7,421 bases of DNA from Burkholderiaceae bacterium (lineage in GTDB: Bacteria; Pseudomonadota; Gammaproteobacteria; Burkholderiales; Burkholderiaceae_C), in NCBI GenBank assembly GCA_017999135.1, contig JAGOBT010000149.1:1-7421 (forward strand), read 5' to 3'. The notes under the pieces were generated by a model, which was not told the origin of the DNA, did not search any database, and saw only the letters and a list, made by a program, of their open reading frames with translations. Of the stretch, positions 1-5,783 are shown in pieces. Every line of letters starts with the position of its first letter. Within the stretch, counting starts at the first letter, position 1. A program made the translations under genes and the position numbers.

Positions 1-1048
1 CTGGCAGGCCCTGCAGTTCAACGTCAACGGCAAGGACGAACTGCGCCTGCTCGACGTGGCCGCCGGGTTCAAGCCGCGCCCGCTGCCGGGGCTGCTGGCC
101 GGCAGCATCGGCAGCATGGCGTTCCGCCCGGGCGCCGACGAACTGGCCTTCACCGTCAACAGCGCGCAGGGGCCGAGCCAGGTGTTCACCGTCGACCTGG
201 CCTCGGGCCAGGTCGCGCAGTGGACCCGCGCCTATGCGCCGCCTGGTGTGGACATGGCGCAGTTCAGCGACCAGCGCATCGTCACCTGGCCCAGCTTCGA
301 CGGCCGCACCATCTCGGGCCTGATGAACATGCCGCCGCCACGCTTCACCGGCAAGCGTCCGGTGCTGATCGACATCCACGGTGGCCCCGAGGCGCAGGCC
401 AAGGTCGGCTTCATGGGCCGCTACAACTACCTGATCCAGGAGATGGGCCTGGCGGTGATCCAGCCCAATGTGCGGGGGTCGACCGGCTTCGGCAAGGGCT
501 TCACCGACCTGGACAACGGCTTCCAGCGCGAAGACGCGGTCAAGGACATCGGCGCGCTGCTGGACTGGATCGCCCGCCAGCCCGATCTCGACGCGTCCCG
601 CGTGGTGGTGGCGGGCGGCAGCTACGGCGGCTACATGAGCCTGGCCGTCAGCGTGCACTTCGCCGACCGCATTGCCGGCGCCATCGACGACGTCGGCATC
701 TCGCACTTCGTGACCTTCCTGAACAACACCGAGAGCTACCGCCGCGACCTGCGCCGCGTCGAGTACGGCGACGAACGCGACCCGGCCATGCGCGCCTTCC
801 TCGACCGCATCTCGCCGCTGACCAATGCCCACCGCATCCGCAAGCCGCTGTTCGTGGTGCAGGGCAAGAACGATCCGCGCGTGCCCTACACCGAGGCCGA
901 GCAGATCGTTGAACGGGTGCGGGCCAACGGCACGCCCGTGTGGTACCTGCGCGCCGAGAACGAAGGCCACGGCTTCGCCCGCAAGGAAAACGCCGACTTC
1001 CGCTTCTACGCGATGGTGAAGTTCCTGGAGAGCGTGCTGGCCCGGTGA
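1..1048 (+). CDS. S9 family serine peptidase (prolyl oligopeptidase type), C-terminal part, 5' truncated
   Basis: The reading frame is open from base 2 with no start required, so the gene begins upstream of the window; the GTG at 56 is an internal codon. The 348 visible residues are the end of a beta-propeller-like region (roughly residues 1-105, with WD40-like strands such as ELAFTVNS) followed by a complete alpha/beta-hydrolase domain. The catalytic triad is visible: Ser in GGSYGGYMS (codon 620-622), Asp in GKNDPRVP (codon 872-874) and His in EGHGF (codon 968-970). The oxyanion-hole motif HGGP lies at 377-388. Enzymes of this family cleave peptides or acyl-peptides, usually with short substrates because the propeller limits access. 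Whether this protein is exported cannot be judged without its N-terminus. It could be an acylaminoacyl-peptidase or a dipeptidyl-peptidase-like member; the family is certain, the exact substrate is not. The gene ends with TGA at 1046-1048, and no intrinsic terminator follows. Confidence 0.94.
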   Translation, partial: WQALQFNVNGKDELRLLDVAAGFKPRPLPGLLAGSIGSMAFRPGADELAFTVNSAQGPSQVFTVDLASGQVAQWTRAYAPPGVDMAQFSDQRIVTWPSFDGRTISGLMNMPPPRFTGKRPVLIDIHGGPEAQAKVGFMGRYNYLIQEMGLAVIQPNVRGSTGFGKGFTDLDNGFQREDAVKDIGALLDWIARQPDLDASRVVVAGGSYGGYMSLAVSVHFADRIAGAIDDVGISHFVTFLNNTESYRRDLRRVEYGDERDPAMRAFLDRISPLTNAHRIRKPLFVVQGKNDPRVPYTEAEQIVERVRANGTPVWYLRAENEGHGFARKENADFRFYAMVKFLESVLAR

Positions 1049-1166
1049 GTGCGCAGGCGCCAGCGCGCGGACGGACCTGCAGGGTTTGCTCTCGCACAGA
1101 CCGTGCGCCCCTGGGCGCCTATGTTCCGCCTGGTGGCTGGGCCTGAGGGCCTGGACCAGCACAGCG

Positions 1167-1192
1167 GGACGCGCTGCGCCGCAGCGCGGTCC
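1167..1192 (+). other. Strong GC hairpin in the leader of the PRC-barrel gene
   Basis: GCGCTGC (1171-1177) pairs perfectly with GCAGCGC (1181-1187) across a 3-base loop. GGAC (1167-1170) pairs with GTCC (1189-1192) past a single bulged G, giving about 11 base pairs. There is no T-run after it, so it is not a standard intrinsic terminator. It ends 28 bases before the ATG at 1221 and leaves the ribosome-binding site free. It could stabilise the leader, end the upstream peptidase transcript in a factor-dependent way, or be chance in GC-rich DNA. Confidence 0.4.
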
Positions 1193-1210
1193 GATCGAGA
1201 ACCCCACACC

Positions 1211-1214
1211 AGGA
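1211..1214 (+). promoter_or_regulatory. Ribosome-binding site deciding the PRC-barrel start
   Basis: AGGA sits 6 bases before the ATG at 1221. This supports 1221 over the in-frame ATG at 1086, which would add 45 residues unlike the family. Confidence 0.6.
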
Positions 1215-1220
1215 ACCACC

Positions 1221-1631
1221 ATGGACACCAACGACGTCACCCGCGACAACTTCGGCATGAATGCCAACAGCGCCGCAGGGCCCGGCCCCGCGCTGATGGG
1301 GGCCGGCACCCTGATGGGCAACGATGTCTACAACAAGGACGGCGAAGACCTGGGCGACATCAAGGAACTGATGATCGACATGGCCTCCGGCAAGATCGCC
1401 TACGCCGTGCTGTCGTTCGGCGGCCTGCTCGGCATGGGCGACAAGCTCTTCGCGGTGCCCTGGGCAGCCCTGGCACTGGACACGGCGAACAAGCGCTTCA
1501 CGCTCAACGTGCTGAAGGGCGCCCTGAAGGATGCGCCCGGGTTCGACAAGGACCGCTGGCCGTCGATGTCGGACCGCACCTGGGCCAGCGGCGTGCACAA
1601 GTTCTACGGCACGCCCTACGCGGCAGACTGA
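1221..1631 (+). CDS. PRC-barrel domain protein
   Basis: The product is a 136-residue soluble protein with no signal peptide or membrane segment. A short polar, Asn/Ala/Gly-rich N-terminus (residues 1-25) precedes one PRC-barrel beta-domain at about residues 26-98. Its marks are the NDVYNKDGEDLGDIKEL strand-turn-strand and the LSFGGLLGMGDKLFAVPW core (64-81). The tail has APGFDKDRWP (105-114) and ends near FYGTPY, a pattern I associate with stand-alone PRC-barrel proteins of proteobacteria. PRC barrels occur in photosynthetic reaction-centre subunit H and in RimM; stand-alone versions are of unknown or stress-related role. I chose the ATG at 1221 because AGGA lies 6 bases upstream and conservation begins after it. 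The gene is monocistronic in appearance: a hairpin leader sits upstream and a convergent gene starts its stop 22 bases downstream. The fold assignment is strong; the function is unknown. Confidence 0.88.
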   Translation: MDTNDVTRDNFGMNANSAAGPGPALMGAGTLMGNDVYNKDGEDLGDIKELMIDMASGKIAYAVLSFGGLLGMGDKLFAVPWAALALDTANKRFTLNVLKGALKDAPGFDKDRWPSMSDRTWASGVHKFYGTPYAAD

Positions 1632-1642
1632 ACCACGCAGCC

Positions 1643-1664
1643 CGCGGGCCGGGTCAGGCCCGCG
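1643..1664. terminator. Possible bidirectional hairpin between convergent genes (no T-run)
   Basis: CGCGGGCC (1643-1650) pairs with GGCCCGCG (1657-1664) around a 6-base loop, GGGTCA. An alternative outer pairing is CCACGC (1633-1638) with GCGTGG (1662-1667). The hairpin lies between the PRC stop (1629-1631) and the minus-strand DUF2177 gene, and its loop contains that gene's stop codon (1654-1656). The position suits a shared terminator or a 3' end protecting both transcripts. Neither strand has a T-run, so intrinsic termination is doubtful. Confidence 0.4.
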
Positions 1665-2070
1665 TGGCCCAGCCCAGCGCGGCCTTGCCGCCGGCGGCCG
1701 AGGCGGTGCTGACCACCGTGCCCCACGCCATGTCGATCAGCGACAGGCCCAGCGGCCAGCCCTTCAGCGTGGCCAGGTTGGTCAGGTCGTAGGTGGCGTA
1801 GGCGATGAAGCCGAACAGCGCCGCCATGCCCAGCGTGGCAGCCCAGCCGCGCGGCGTGGCCGGCGCCAGCTGGGGCGCCACCGCGAACACCACCACGCCC
1901 AGTGCGTACAGCAGGTAGAACAGCACCGCCACCGGCACCACCGGCTGCTCGGCCATCAGGTGGCCGATGCCCTGCTGGTACAAGGGCTGGGCGATGACAC
2001 CCAGCCACAACAGGTCGAGCGCCACCATCACGGTGGCGGTACCGGCGTAGGCGGCGAGAAATCGTTGCAT
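1654..2070 (-). CDS. DUF2177 family integral membrane protein
   Basis: The product is a 138-residue hydrophobic protein with about four membrane helices, roughly residues 4-26, 44-66, 76-96 and 107-128. Family-like motifs are DLLWLG near residue 19-24 in the first helix, FYLLYALGVVVFA in the second, FGFIAYATYDLTNLATL in the third (86-102) and IDMAWGT in the fourth (112-118). This pattern of membrane acidic and aromatic residues matches the uncharacterised DUF2177 family, so it should sit in the inner membrane; no biochemical role is established that I know of. The start ATG (read from 2070) is backed by GGGAG 8 bases upstream (2079-2083) and by the length fitting the family. It lies 80 bases downstream of the binding-protein gene on the same strand, so it may be the second gene of that transcript. 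It could instead have its own promoter in that gap. Confidence 0.88.
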   Translation of the reverse strand: MQRFLAAYAGTATVMVALDLLWLGVIAQPLYQQGIGHLMAEQPVVPVAVLFYLLYALGVVVFAVAPQLAPATPRGWAATLGMAALFGFIAYATYDLTNLATLKGWPLGLSLIDMAWGTVVSTASAAGGKAALGWATRA

Positions 2071-2112
2071 GGTGGCGGCTCCCAGAACCGGGCAGTGTCT
2101 GGGCAGCCTCGG

Positions 2113-2138
2113 GCGTGCGTCTGTGTCTCAGCGCACGC
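2113..2138 (-). other. Hairpin between the binding-protein and DUF2177 genes
   Basis: GCGTGCG (2113-2119) pairs with CGCACGC (2132-2138) across a 12-base loop. It lies 12 bases past the binding-protein stop in the direction of transcription. There is no following T-run, so it is more likely an mRNA 3'-end stabiliser, or a partial attenuator lowering DUF2177 expression, than a full terminator. An alternative small stem, CGCGG/CCGCG at 2136-2149, overlaps it. Confidence 0.4.
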
Positions 2139-2150
2139 GGCAATCCGCGG

Positions 2151-3137
2151 TCAATCCAGCTTCAGACCCAGCTTGCGGATCACGCCGCCCCAGCGCTCGT
2201 ACTGCTCCCTCACGGAAGCGGCATGCTCGGCCGGCGTGCTGCTGACGATCTCGCTGGCGCCGTCGGCGTAGATCTTGGCCACGTCGGGTTCCTTCAGCGC
2301 GGCGGCCAGGGCGCCGTTGACCTTGGCCAGCACCTCGGGTGGCATCTTGGCCGGGCCGAAGAACTGCATGCCGCCGGTCACGTCCACGCCCGGCACGCCG
2401 GCCTGGGCCATGTTGGGCAGGCTGCCCAGCGCGGCATAGGGCTTGGGGTCGGTGAAGGCCAGCATCTTCACCTTGCCGCCCTTGGCATTGTTGATGGCGG
2501 TGGTGGGCCCGTCGAACAGGAAGTCGACCTGGCCGCCGATCAGCGCCAGCCCGGCGTCGGCCGAGCCCTTGAACGGGATGTGCGTCATCGTCGTGCCGGT
2601 GGCCTGCTGCATCAGCTCGGCCACCAGGTGCGAGGTGCTGCCGGCCGAGTACGAGGCGTAGTTCAGCTTGCCCGGGTTGGCCTTGGCATAGTTGATCAGG
2701 TCGGCCACGCTGTTGAACGGCGACTTGGCCGGCACGGTGAGCACGGTCGACGAGCGCGCCGCGAACATCACCGGCGTCAGGTCCTTGAACGGGTCGTAGG
2801 GCAGCTTGCTGAACAGGTGCGGGTTCTGCCCCGCCGTCACGCTGATGGTGTAGAGCAGCGTGTGGCCGTCGGCCGGTGCGCGCACCACCTCCATCGTGCC
2901 CAGGATGCTGGACGCGCCGGGCTTGTTCTCCACGATCACCGTGGTGCCCAGCGAGGTCTGCAGCTTCGACGCCAGCAGCCGGGCCTGGATGTCGGTCTGC
3001 CCGCCGGCCGGGAAGGGCACGACGATACGCACCGGCTTGCCCGGGATGGGAAAGGTCTGGGCCTGGGCCGCCAGCGGCAGCAGGGTGGCGGCCGCGGTGG
3101 CCAGCAGGGTGCGCAGGAAGGCGTGGCGGGTGGGCAT
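2151..3137 (-). CDS. Tripartite tricarboxylate transporter (Bug/TctC) family solute-binding protein
   Basis: The product is a periplasmic binding protein of about 328 residues, normal for the family. It has an n-region MPTRHAFLRT, a hydrophobic core LLATAAATLLPLAA and a likely signal-peptidase-I site after AQA (residue 26). Conserved family marks follow in order: VRIVVPFPAGGQTD (36-49), VENKPGA (69-75), GSTSHL (166-171), HIPFKGS (186-192) and GGQVDFLFDG (201-210). Bug proteins capture small carboxylates, amino acids or aromatic acids in the periplasm, and Burkholderiales carry many orphan copies. No TctA or TctB membrane subunit is in the window, so the ligand and partner are unknown. I prefer the second ATG (read from 3137) because GGAGG directly abuts the first ATG (3143) but lies 6 bases from the second. 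Downstream on the same strand is the DUF2177 gene; upstream is a divergently transcribed dehydratase, whose gene may share control. Confidence 0.93.
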   Translation of the reverse strand: MPTRHAFLRTLLATAAATLLPLAAQAQTFPIPGKPVRIVVPFPAGGQTDIQARLLASKLQTSLGTTVIVENKPGASSILGTMEVVRAPADGHTLLYTISVTAGQNPHLFSKLPYDPFKDLTPVMFAARSSTVLTVPAKSPFNSVADLINYAKANPGKLNYASYSAGSTSHLVAELMQQATGTTMTHIPFKGSADAGLALIGGQVDFLFDGPTTAINNAKGGKVKMLAFTDPKPYAALGSLPNMAQAGVPGVDVTGGMQFFGPAKMPPEVLAKVNGALAAALKEPDVAKIYADGASEIVSSTPAEHAASVREQYERWGGVIRKLGLKLD

Positions 3138-3143
3138 GGTCAT

Positions 3144-3148
3144 CCTCC
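3144..3148 (-). promoter_or_regulatory. Ribosome-binding site that decides the binding-protein start
   Basis: On the minus strand GGAGG touches the ATG at 3143 with no spacer, which is too close for normal initiation. It is 6 bases from the in-frame ATG at 3137, so that codon is the better start. Confidence 0.65.
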
Positions 3149-3204
3149 AGTTTGGATGCGTGATGGTGCGGCAAGCCGGCTCGGCCGGGCGGCGGGGAAT
3201 CCAC

Positions 3205-3210
3205 TGTCAA
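3205..3210 (-). promoter_or_regulatory. Candidate -35 box for the binding-protein gene
   Basis: A perfect TTGACA is read on the minus strand 68 bases before the chosen start, in otherwise GC-rich sequence between divergent genes. I cannot find a good -10 hexamer 16-18 bases downstream; that stretch is almost all G and C. It may be part of an activator-dependent promoter or may be chance. Confidence 0.3.
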
Positions 3211-3253
3211 GACCGCGACAGCCGCACCCGCCCGGGGCCGGTCACGGGCTGGT

Positions 3254-3259
3254 TATGCT
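3254..3259 (+). promoter_or_regulatory. Candidate -10 box placing the transcript start at the dehydratase ATG
   Basis: TATGCT matches four of six bases of the -10 consensus and is the only AT-leaning hexamer just before the gene. A start 7 bases downstream would fall on the A of the ATG at 3266, which fits a leaderless message. No Shine-Dalgarno sequence is visible there. No -35 element is recognisable 16-18 bases upstream, so confidence is low. Confidence 0.25.
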
Positions 3260-3265
3260 GCGGCC

Positions 3266-4252
3266 ATGACTGCACTTGCCATCACGTTTGCCGACATCGA
3301 AGCCGCCGCCGCCCGCCTGGCCGGTGTGGCCCACCGCACCCCGGTGCTGCGCTCGCGCACCGCCGATGAACGCACCGGCGCCCAGGTGTTCTTCAAGGCC
3401 GAACACCACCAGCGCATGGGCGCGTTCAAGTTCCGCGGCGGCTACAACGCGCTGGCCGCCTTCACGCCCGAACAGCGGCGCGCCGGTGCGCTGGCCTTCA
3501 GCTCGGGCAACCATGCGCAGGCGATCGCGCTGTCGGGCCGGCTGCTGTGCATCCCCACGGTGATCGTGATGCCGCACGACGCACCGGCTGCCAAGCTGGG
3601 CGCCACCCGCGCCTACCAGGCCGGCCAGCCCGGCAGCGAGGTGGTGATCTACGACCGCTACACCGAAGACCGCGCCGCCATCGGCGCGCGCATCGCCGCC
3701 GAGCGCGGCATGACGCTGATCCCGCCGTTCGACCACCCGCATGTGATGGCCGGGCAGGGCACGGCCGCACTGGAGCTGATCGACGAGGTGGGCCATCTGG
3801 ATGCACTGCTGGTCTGCGTGGGCGGCGGTGGCCTGGTCTCTGGTTGCGCGGTGGCGGCCAAGCACCGCCTGCCCGGCATCACCGTGGTGGGCGTGGAGCC
3901 CGAGGCCGGCAACGACACCCAGCAGAGCCTGGCCGCCGGCCGCATCGTGCACATCGACGTGCCCAAGACGATTGCCGACGGTGCGCAGACCCAGGCCAGC
4001 GGCGCGCTCACCTTCCCGGTGATCCAGGCGCTGGTGGCGCGCGTCGTCACCGTCAGCGACGCACAGCTGGTGCGCAGCATGCAGTTCTTCGCCCAGCGCA
4101 TGAAGCAGGTGGTCGAACCCACCGGCTGCCTGGCCGCCGCCGCGCTGCTGGAAGGCGTGGAGACCTGGCGCGGCGCGCGGGTGGGTGTCATCCTGTCCGG
4201 CGGCAATGTCGACTTGCCGCGCTATGCCGAATTCCTGGCCGCCCCGGCCTGA
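3266..4252 (+). CDS. Threonine/serine dehydratase (fold-type II PLP enzyme)
   Basis: The product is a 328-residue cytoplasmic enzyme likely to deaminate L-threonine and/or L-serine to 2-oxobutyrate or pyruvate plus ammonia. The PLP Schiff-base lysine is Lys55 in GAFKFRGGYN. Also visible are the substrate loop SSGNHAQA (79-86), the phosphate-binding glycine loop GGGGL (186-190) and Ser311 in LSGGNVD, the usual partner of the PLP ring nitrogen. Glu211 and Asp217 in VEPEAGND match the divalent-metal site of the serine racemase/dehydratase group. The length matches one catalytic domain; the ACT-like regulatory domain of biosynthetic IlvA (about 500 residues) is absent. It is therefore a catabolic-type enzyme and could instead be a serine racemase or a hydroxyaspartate dehydratase. 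The ATG at 3266 is the only sensible start: the conserved N-terminal helix follows at once, although no Shine-Dalgarno is visible. It heads a three-gene unit, with 11 bases to the next gene. Confidence 0.92.
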   Translation: MTALAITFADIEAAAARLAGVAHRTPVLRSRTADERTGAQVFFKAEHHQRMGAFKFRGGYNALAAFTPEQRRAGALAFSSGNHAQAIALSGRLLCIPTVIVMPHDAPAAKLGATRAYQAGQPGSEVVIYDRYTEDRAAIGARIAAERGMTLIPPFDHPHVMAGQGTAALELIDEVGHLDALLVCVGGGGLVSGCAVAAKHRLPGITVVGVEPEAGNDTQQSLAAGRIVHIDVPKTIADGAQTQASGALTFPVIQALVARVVTVSDAQLVRSMQFFAQRMKQVVEPTGCLAAAALLEGVETWRGARVGVILSGGNVDLPRYAEFLAAPA

Positions 4253-4256
4253 GGAG
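4251..4256 (+). promoter_or_regulatory. Ribosome-binding site of the S10 peptidase gene
   Basis: GAGGAG lies 7 bases before the ATG at 4264 and overlaps the last two bases of the dehydratase stop codon. This fixes the start at 4264 rather than at upstream in-frame codons inside the dehydratase gene, and suggests translational coupling. Confidence 0.75.
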
Positions 4257-4263
4257 CCCTCCG

Positions 4264-5781
4264 ATGTCCGACACCGACAAGACCAGCGCCGCCAACGGCG
4301 ACAGCCACGACACCGCCAAGCGCCTGCGCGAGCGCGCCGAGCGCCTGCTGGCCCGCCCCGCCGTCACCAAAGACGACAACGTGGTGCTGGCCGACGGCCG
4401 CACCCTGGCCTACACGGTGAAGGCGGCCTTCATTCCGGTGCTGGGCCAGGGCCTGGGCCTGGTGGCGAGTGAGCCGCAGGCAGCCGTCTTCACCACCGCC
4501 TACACGGTGCAAGGCGCCACGCCTGGCGCGCGGCCGGTGTGCTTCGCCTTCAACGGCGGGCCGGGCTCGTCGTCGATCTGGCTGCACCTGGGCGCGCTGG
4601 GGCCGAAACGGGTGCAGGTCAACGACGACGCCAGCCTGCCGCCGCCGCCGTATGCGGTGGTCGACAATCCGCTGACCTGGCTGGACCAGTTCGACCTGGT
4701 GTTCATCGACCCGCCCCATACCGGCTGGTCGGTCAGCGCCAGTGAGGACGCCCGCAAACAGCACCTGTCGGTGGATGGCGACGTGGAGGCGCTGGCCGAG
4801 GTGATGCGTGGCTGGCTGGCCGCCAACGGCCGTTTCGGCGCGCCGCTGTACCTGTGTGGCGAAAGCTATGGCACCACCCGTGGTGCGGCCCTGGCCGACA
4901 AGATGACCGACCTGGGCCTGGCGTTTGCCGGCGTCATCCTGGTGTCGTGCGCGATGGACCTGCAGACGCTGGTGTTCCGGCCCAAGAACGACCTGCCATA
5001 CGCGCTGTTCCTGCCGGCGTTTGCGGCCACCGCGCAGTACCACGGCGCGCTGGCCGGCCCCCTGGGCGCGTCGGGCGAGGCGGCGCGTGCGGCGGCCGAA
5101 GACTTCGTCGCCAGCGACTACCTGGCCGCGCTGCATGCCGGCGCCCGGCTCACCAGCCAGGCCTTCGGCCGCATCGCCCAGCGGGTGGCCGAATTGACCG
5201 GCCTGCCGCGCACCGTGGTCGAAGAGCAGAACCTGCGCATCGGCGATGCCTGCTACTTTGTCGAAGGGCTGCGCAGCCGCGGCCTGCTGGTGGGCCGGCT
5301 CGACAGCCGCGCCACCGCGCCCCTGGGCGCCCGGCGTGAGCGCGACATGCTGTTCGACCCCGGCATCGAATCGGTGCTGGTGCCCTACACCGCGGCGGCC
5401 ATGGCCTACCAGGCCAGCCTGGGTCTGCCCACCGACCAGCGCTACGAGGTGATGTCGGGCGACGCCCACAAGGCCTGGCGCTGGGTGCGCGGCCCGTCCG
5501 ATTCACCCGGCGGTGATTCGGCCGGCTTCACCACCACCAGCGACGACCTGGCCCGCGCGATGCGCCGCAACCCCAACCTGAAGGTGCTGGTGGCCAGCGG
5601 CCGCTACGACCTGGGCACGCCGTATTCCGCCACCGACTGGTCGCTGGCGCAGCTGGACGCCCCGCCCGCCGTGCTGGCCCGCATCACCCACCGCTACTAC
5701 GACGCCGGCCACATGATGTACACGCGGCAGGCCGATCTGGCCCAGCTGAAGGCCGACCTGGCCGACTGGATGGGGGGCTGA
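4264..5781 (+). CDS. S10 family serine carboxypeptidase-like protein
   Basis: The product is a 505-residue alpha/beta-hydrolase of the peptidase S10 family, whose members remove C-terminal residues from peptides at acidic pH or act as acyltransferases. Motifs in order: the substrate/oxyanion motif NGGPGSSS (97-104), the nucleophile Ser201 in CGESYGTTRG, Asp449 in SGRYDLGTPY and His483 in DAGHMMY. The triad is therefore intact. The N-terminus (MSDTDKTSAANGDSHDTAK, then an Arg/Glu-rich helix) is polar with no hydrophobic core, so no signal peptide is evident, although many relatives are secreted. The frame stays open back into the dehydratase gene, but GAGGAG 7 bases before 4264 and the onset of sensible protein there support this start. 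It is the middle gene of the unit, 11 bases after the dehydratase and 2 before the phosphofructokinase. The family is clear; the substrate is not. Confidence 0.92.
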   Translation: MSDTDKTSAANGDSHDTAKRLRERAERLLARPAVTKDDNVVLADGRTLAYTVKAAFIPVLGQGLGLVASEPQAAVFTTAYTVQGATPGARPVCFAFNGGPGSSSIWLHLGALGPKRVQVNDDASLPPPPYAVVDNPLTWLDQFDLVFIDPPHTGWSVSASEDARKQHLSVDGDVEALAEVMRGWLAANGRFGAPLYLCGESYGTTRGAALADKMTDLGLAFAGVILVSCAMDLQTLVFRPKNDLPYALFLPAFAATAQYHGALAGPLGASGEAARAAAEDFVASDYLAALHAGARLTSQAFGRIAQRVAELTGLPRTVVEEQNLRIGDACYFVEGLRSRGLLVGRLDSRATAPLGARRERDMLFDPGIESVLVPYTAAAMAYQASLGLPTDQRYEVMSGDAHKAWRWVRGPSDSPGGDSAGFTTTSDDLARAMRRNPNLKVLVASGRYDLGTPYSATDWSLAQLDAPPAVLARITHRYYDAGHMMYTRQADLAQLKADLADWMGG

Positions 5782-5783
5782 GC

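Larger units (their letters stand above)
1049..1220. other. Intergenic region between the peptidase and PRC-barrel genes
   Basis: This stretch of about 170 bases is non-coding as far as I can tell. An open frame runs through it into the PRC gene (possible start at 1086), but the translation upstream of 1221 is Arg/Trp/Cys-rich and unlike the family. I found no convincing -35/-10 pair. Its main structure is a hairpin at 1167-1192, listed separately. The PRC gene's promoter, if it has its own, should lie here. Confidence 0.5.

Noticed and set aside
1616..2143. Alternative 175-codon minus-strand frame over the DUF2177 gene
   Set aside because: It lacks the hydrophobic helix pattern and DUF2177 motifs found in the 138-codon frame, which also has a ribosome-binding site.
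2115..3269. Plus-strand 384-codon frame opposite the binding-protein gene
   Set aside because: It is His/Gly/Gln/Arg-rich with no family features. The minus strand encodes a full-length Bug protein with a signal peptide.
3547..4263. Open frame running through the dehydratase gene into the S10 peptidase, suggesting a 744-residue fusion
   Set aside because: The translation before 4264 is Arg/Gly/Pro-rich shadow of the dehydratase in another frame. A good ribosome-binding site at 4251-4256 and sensible protein begin at 4264.
4222..5469. Long minus-strand open frame (415 codons) opposite the S10 peptidase
   Set aside because: It is His/Gln/Gly/Arg-rich with no recognisable motifs, and the plus strand holds a complete family member. 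GC-rich DNA readily gives such antisense frames.
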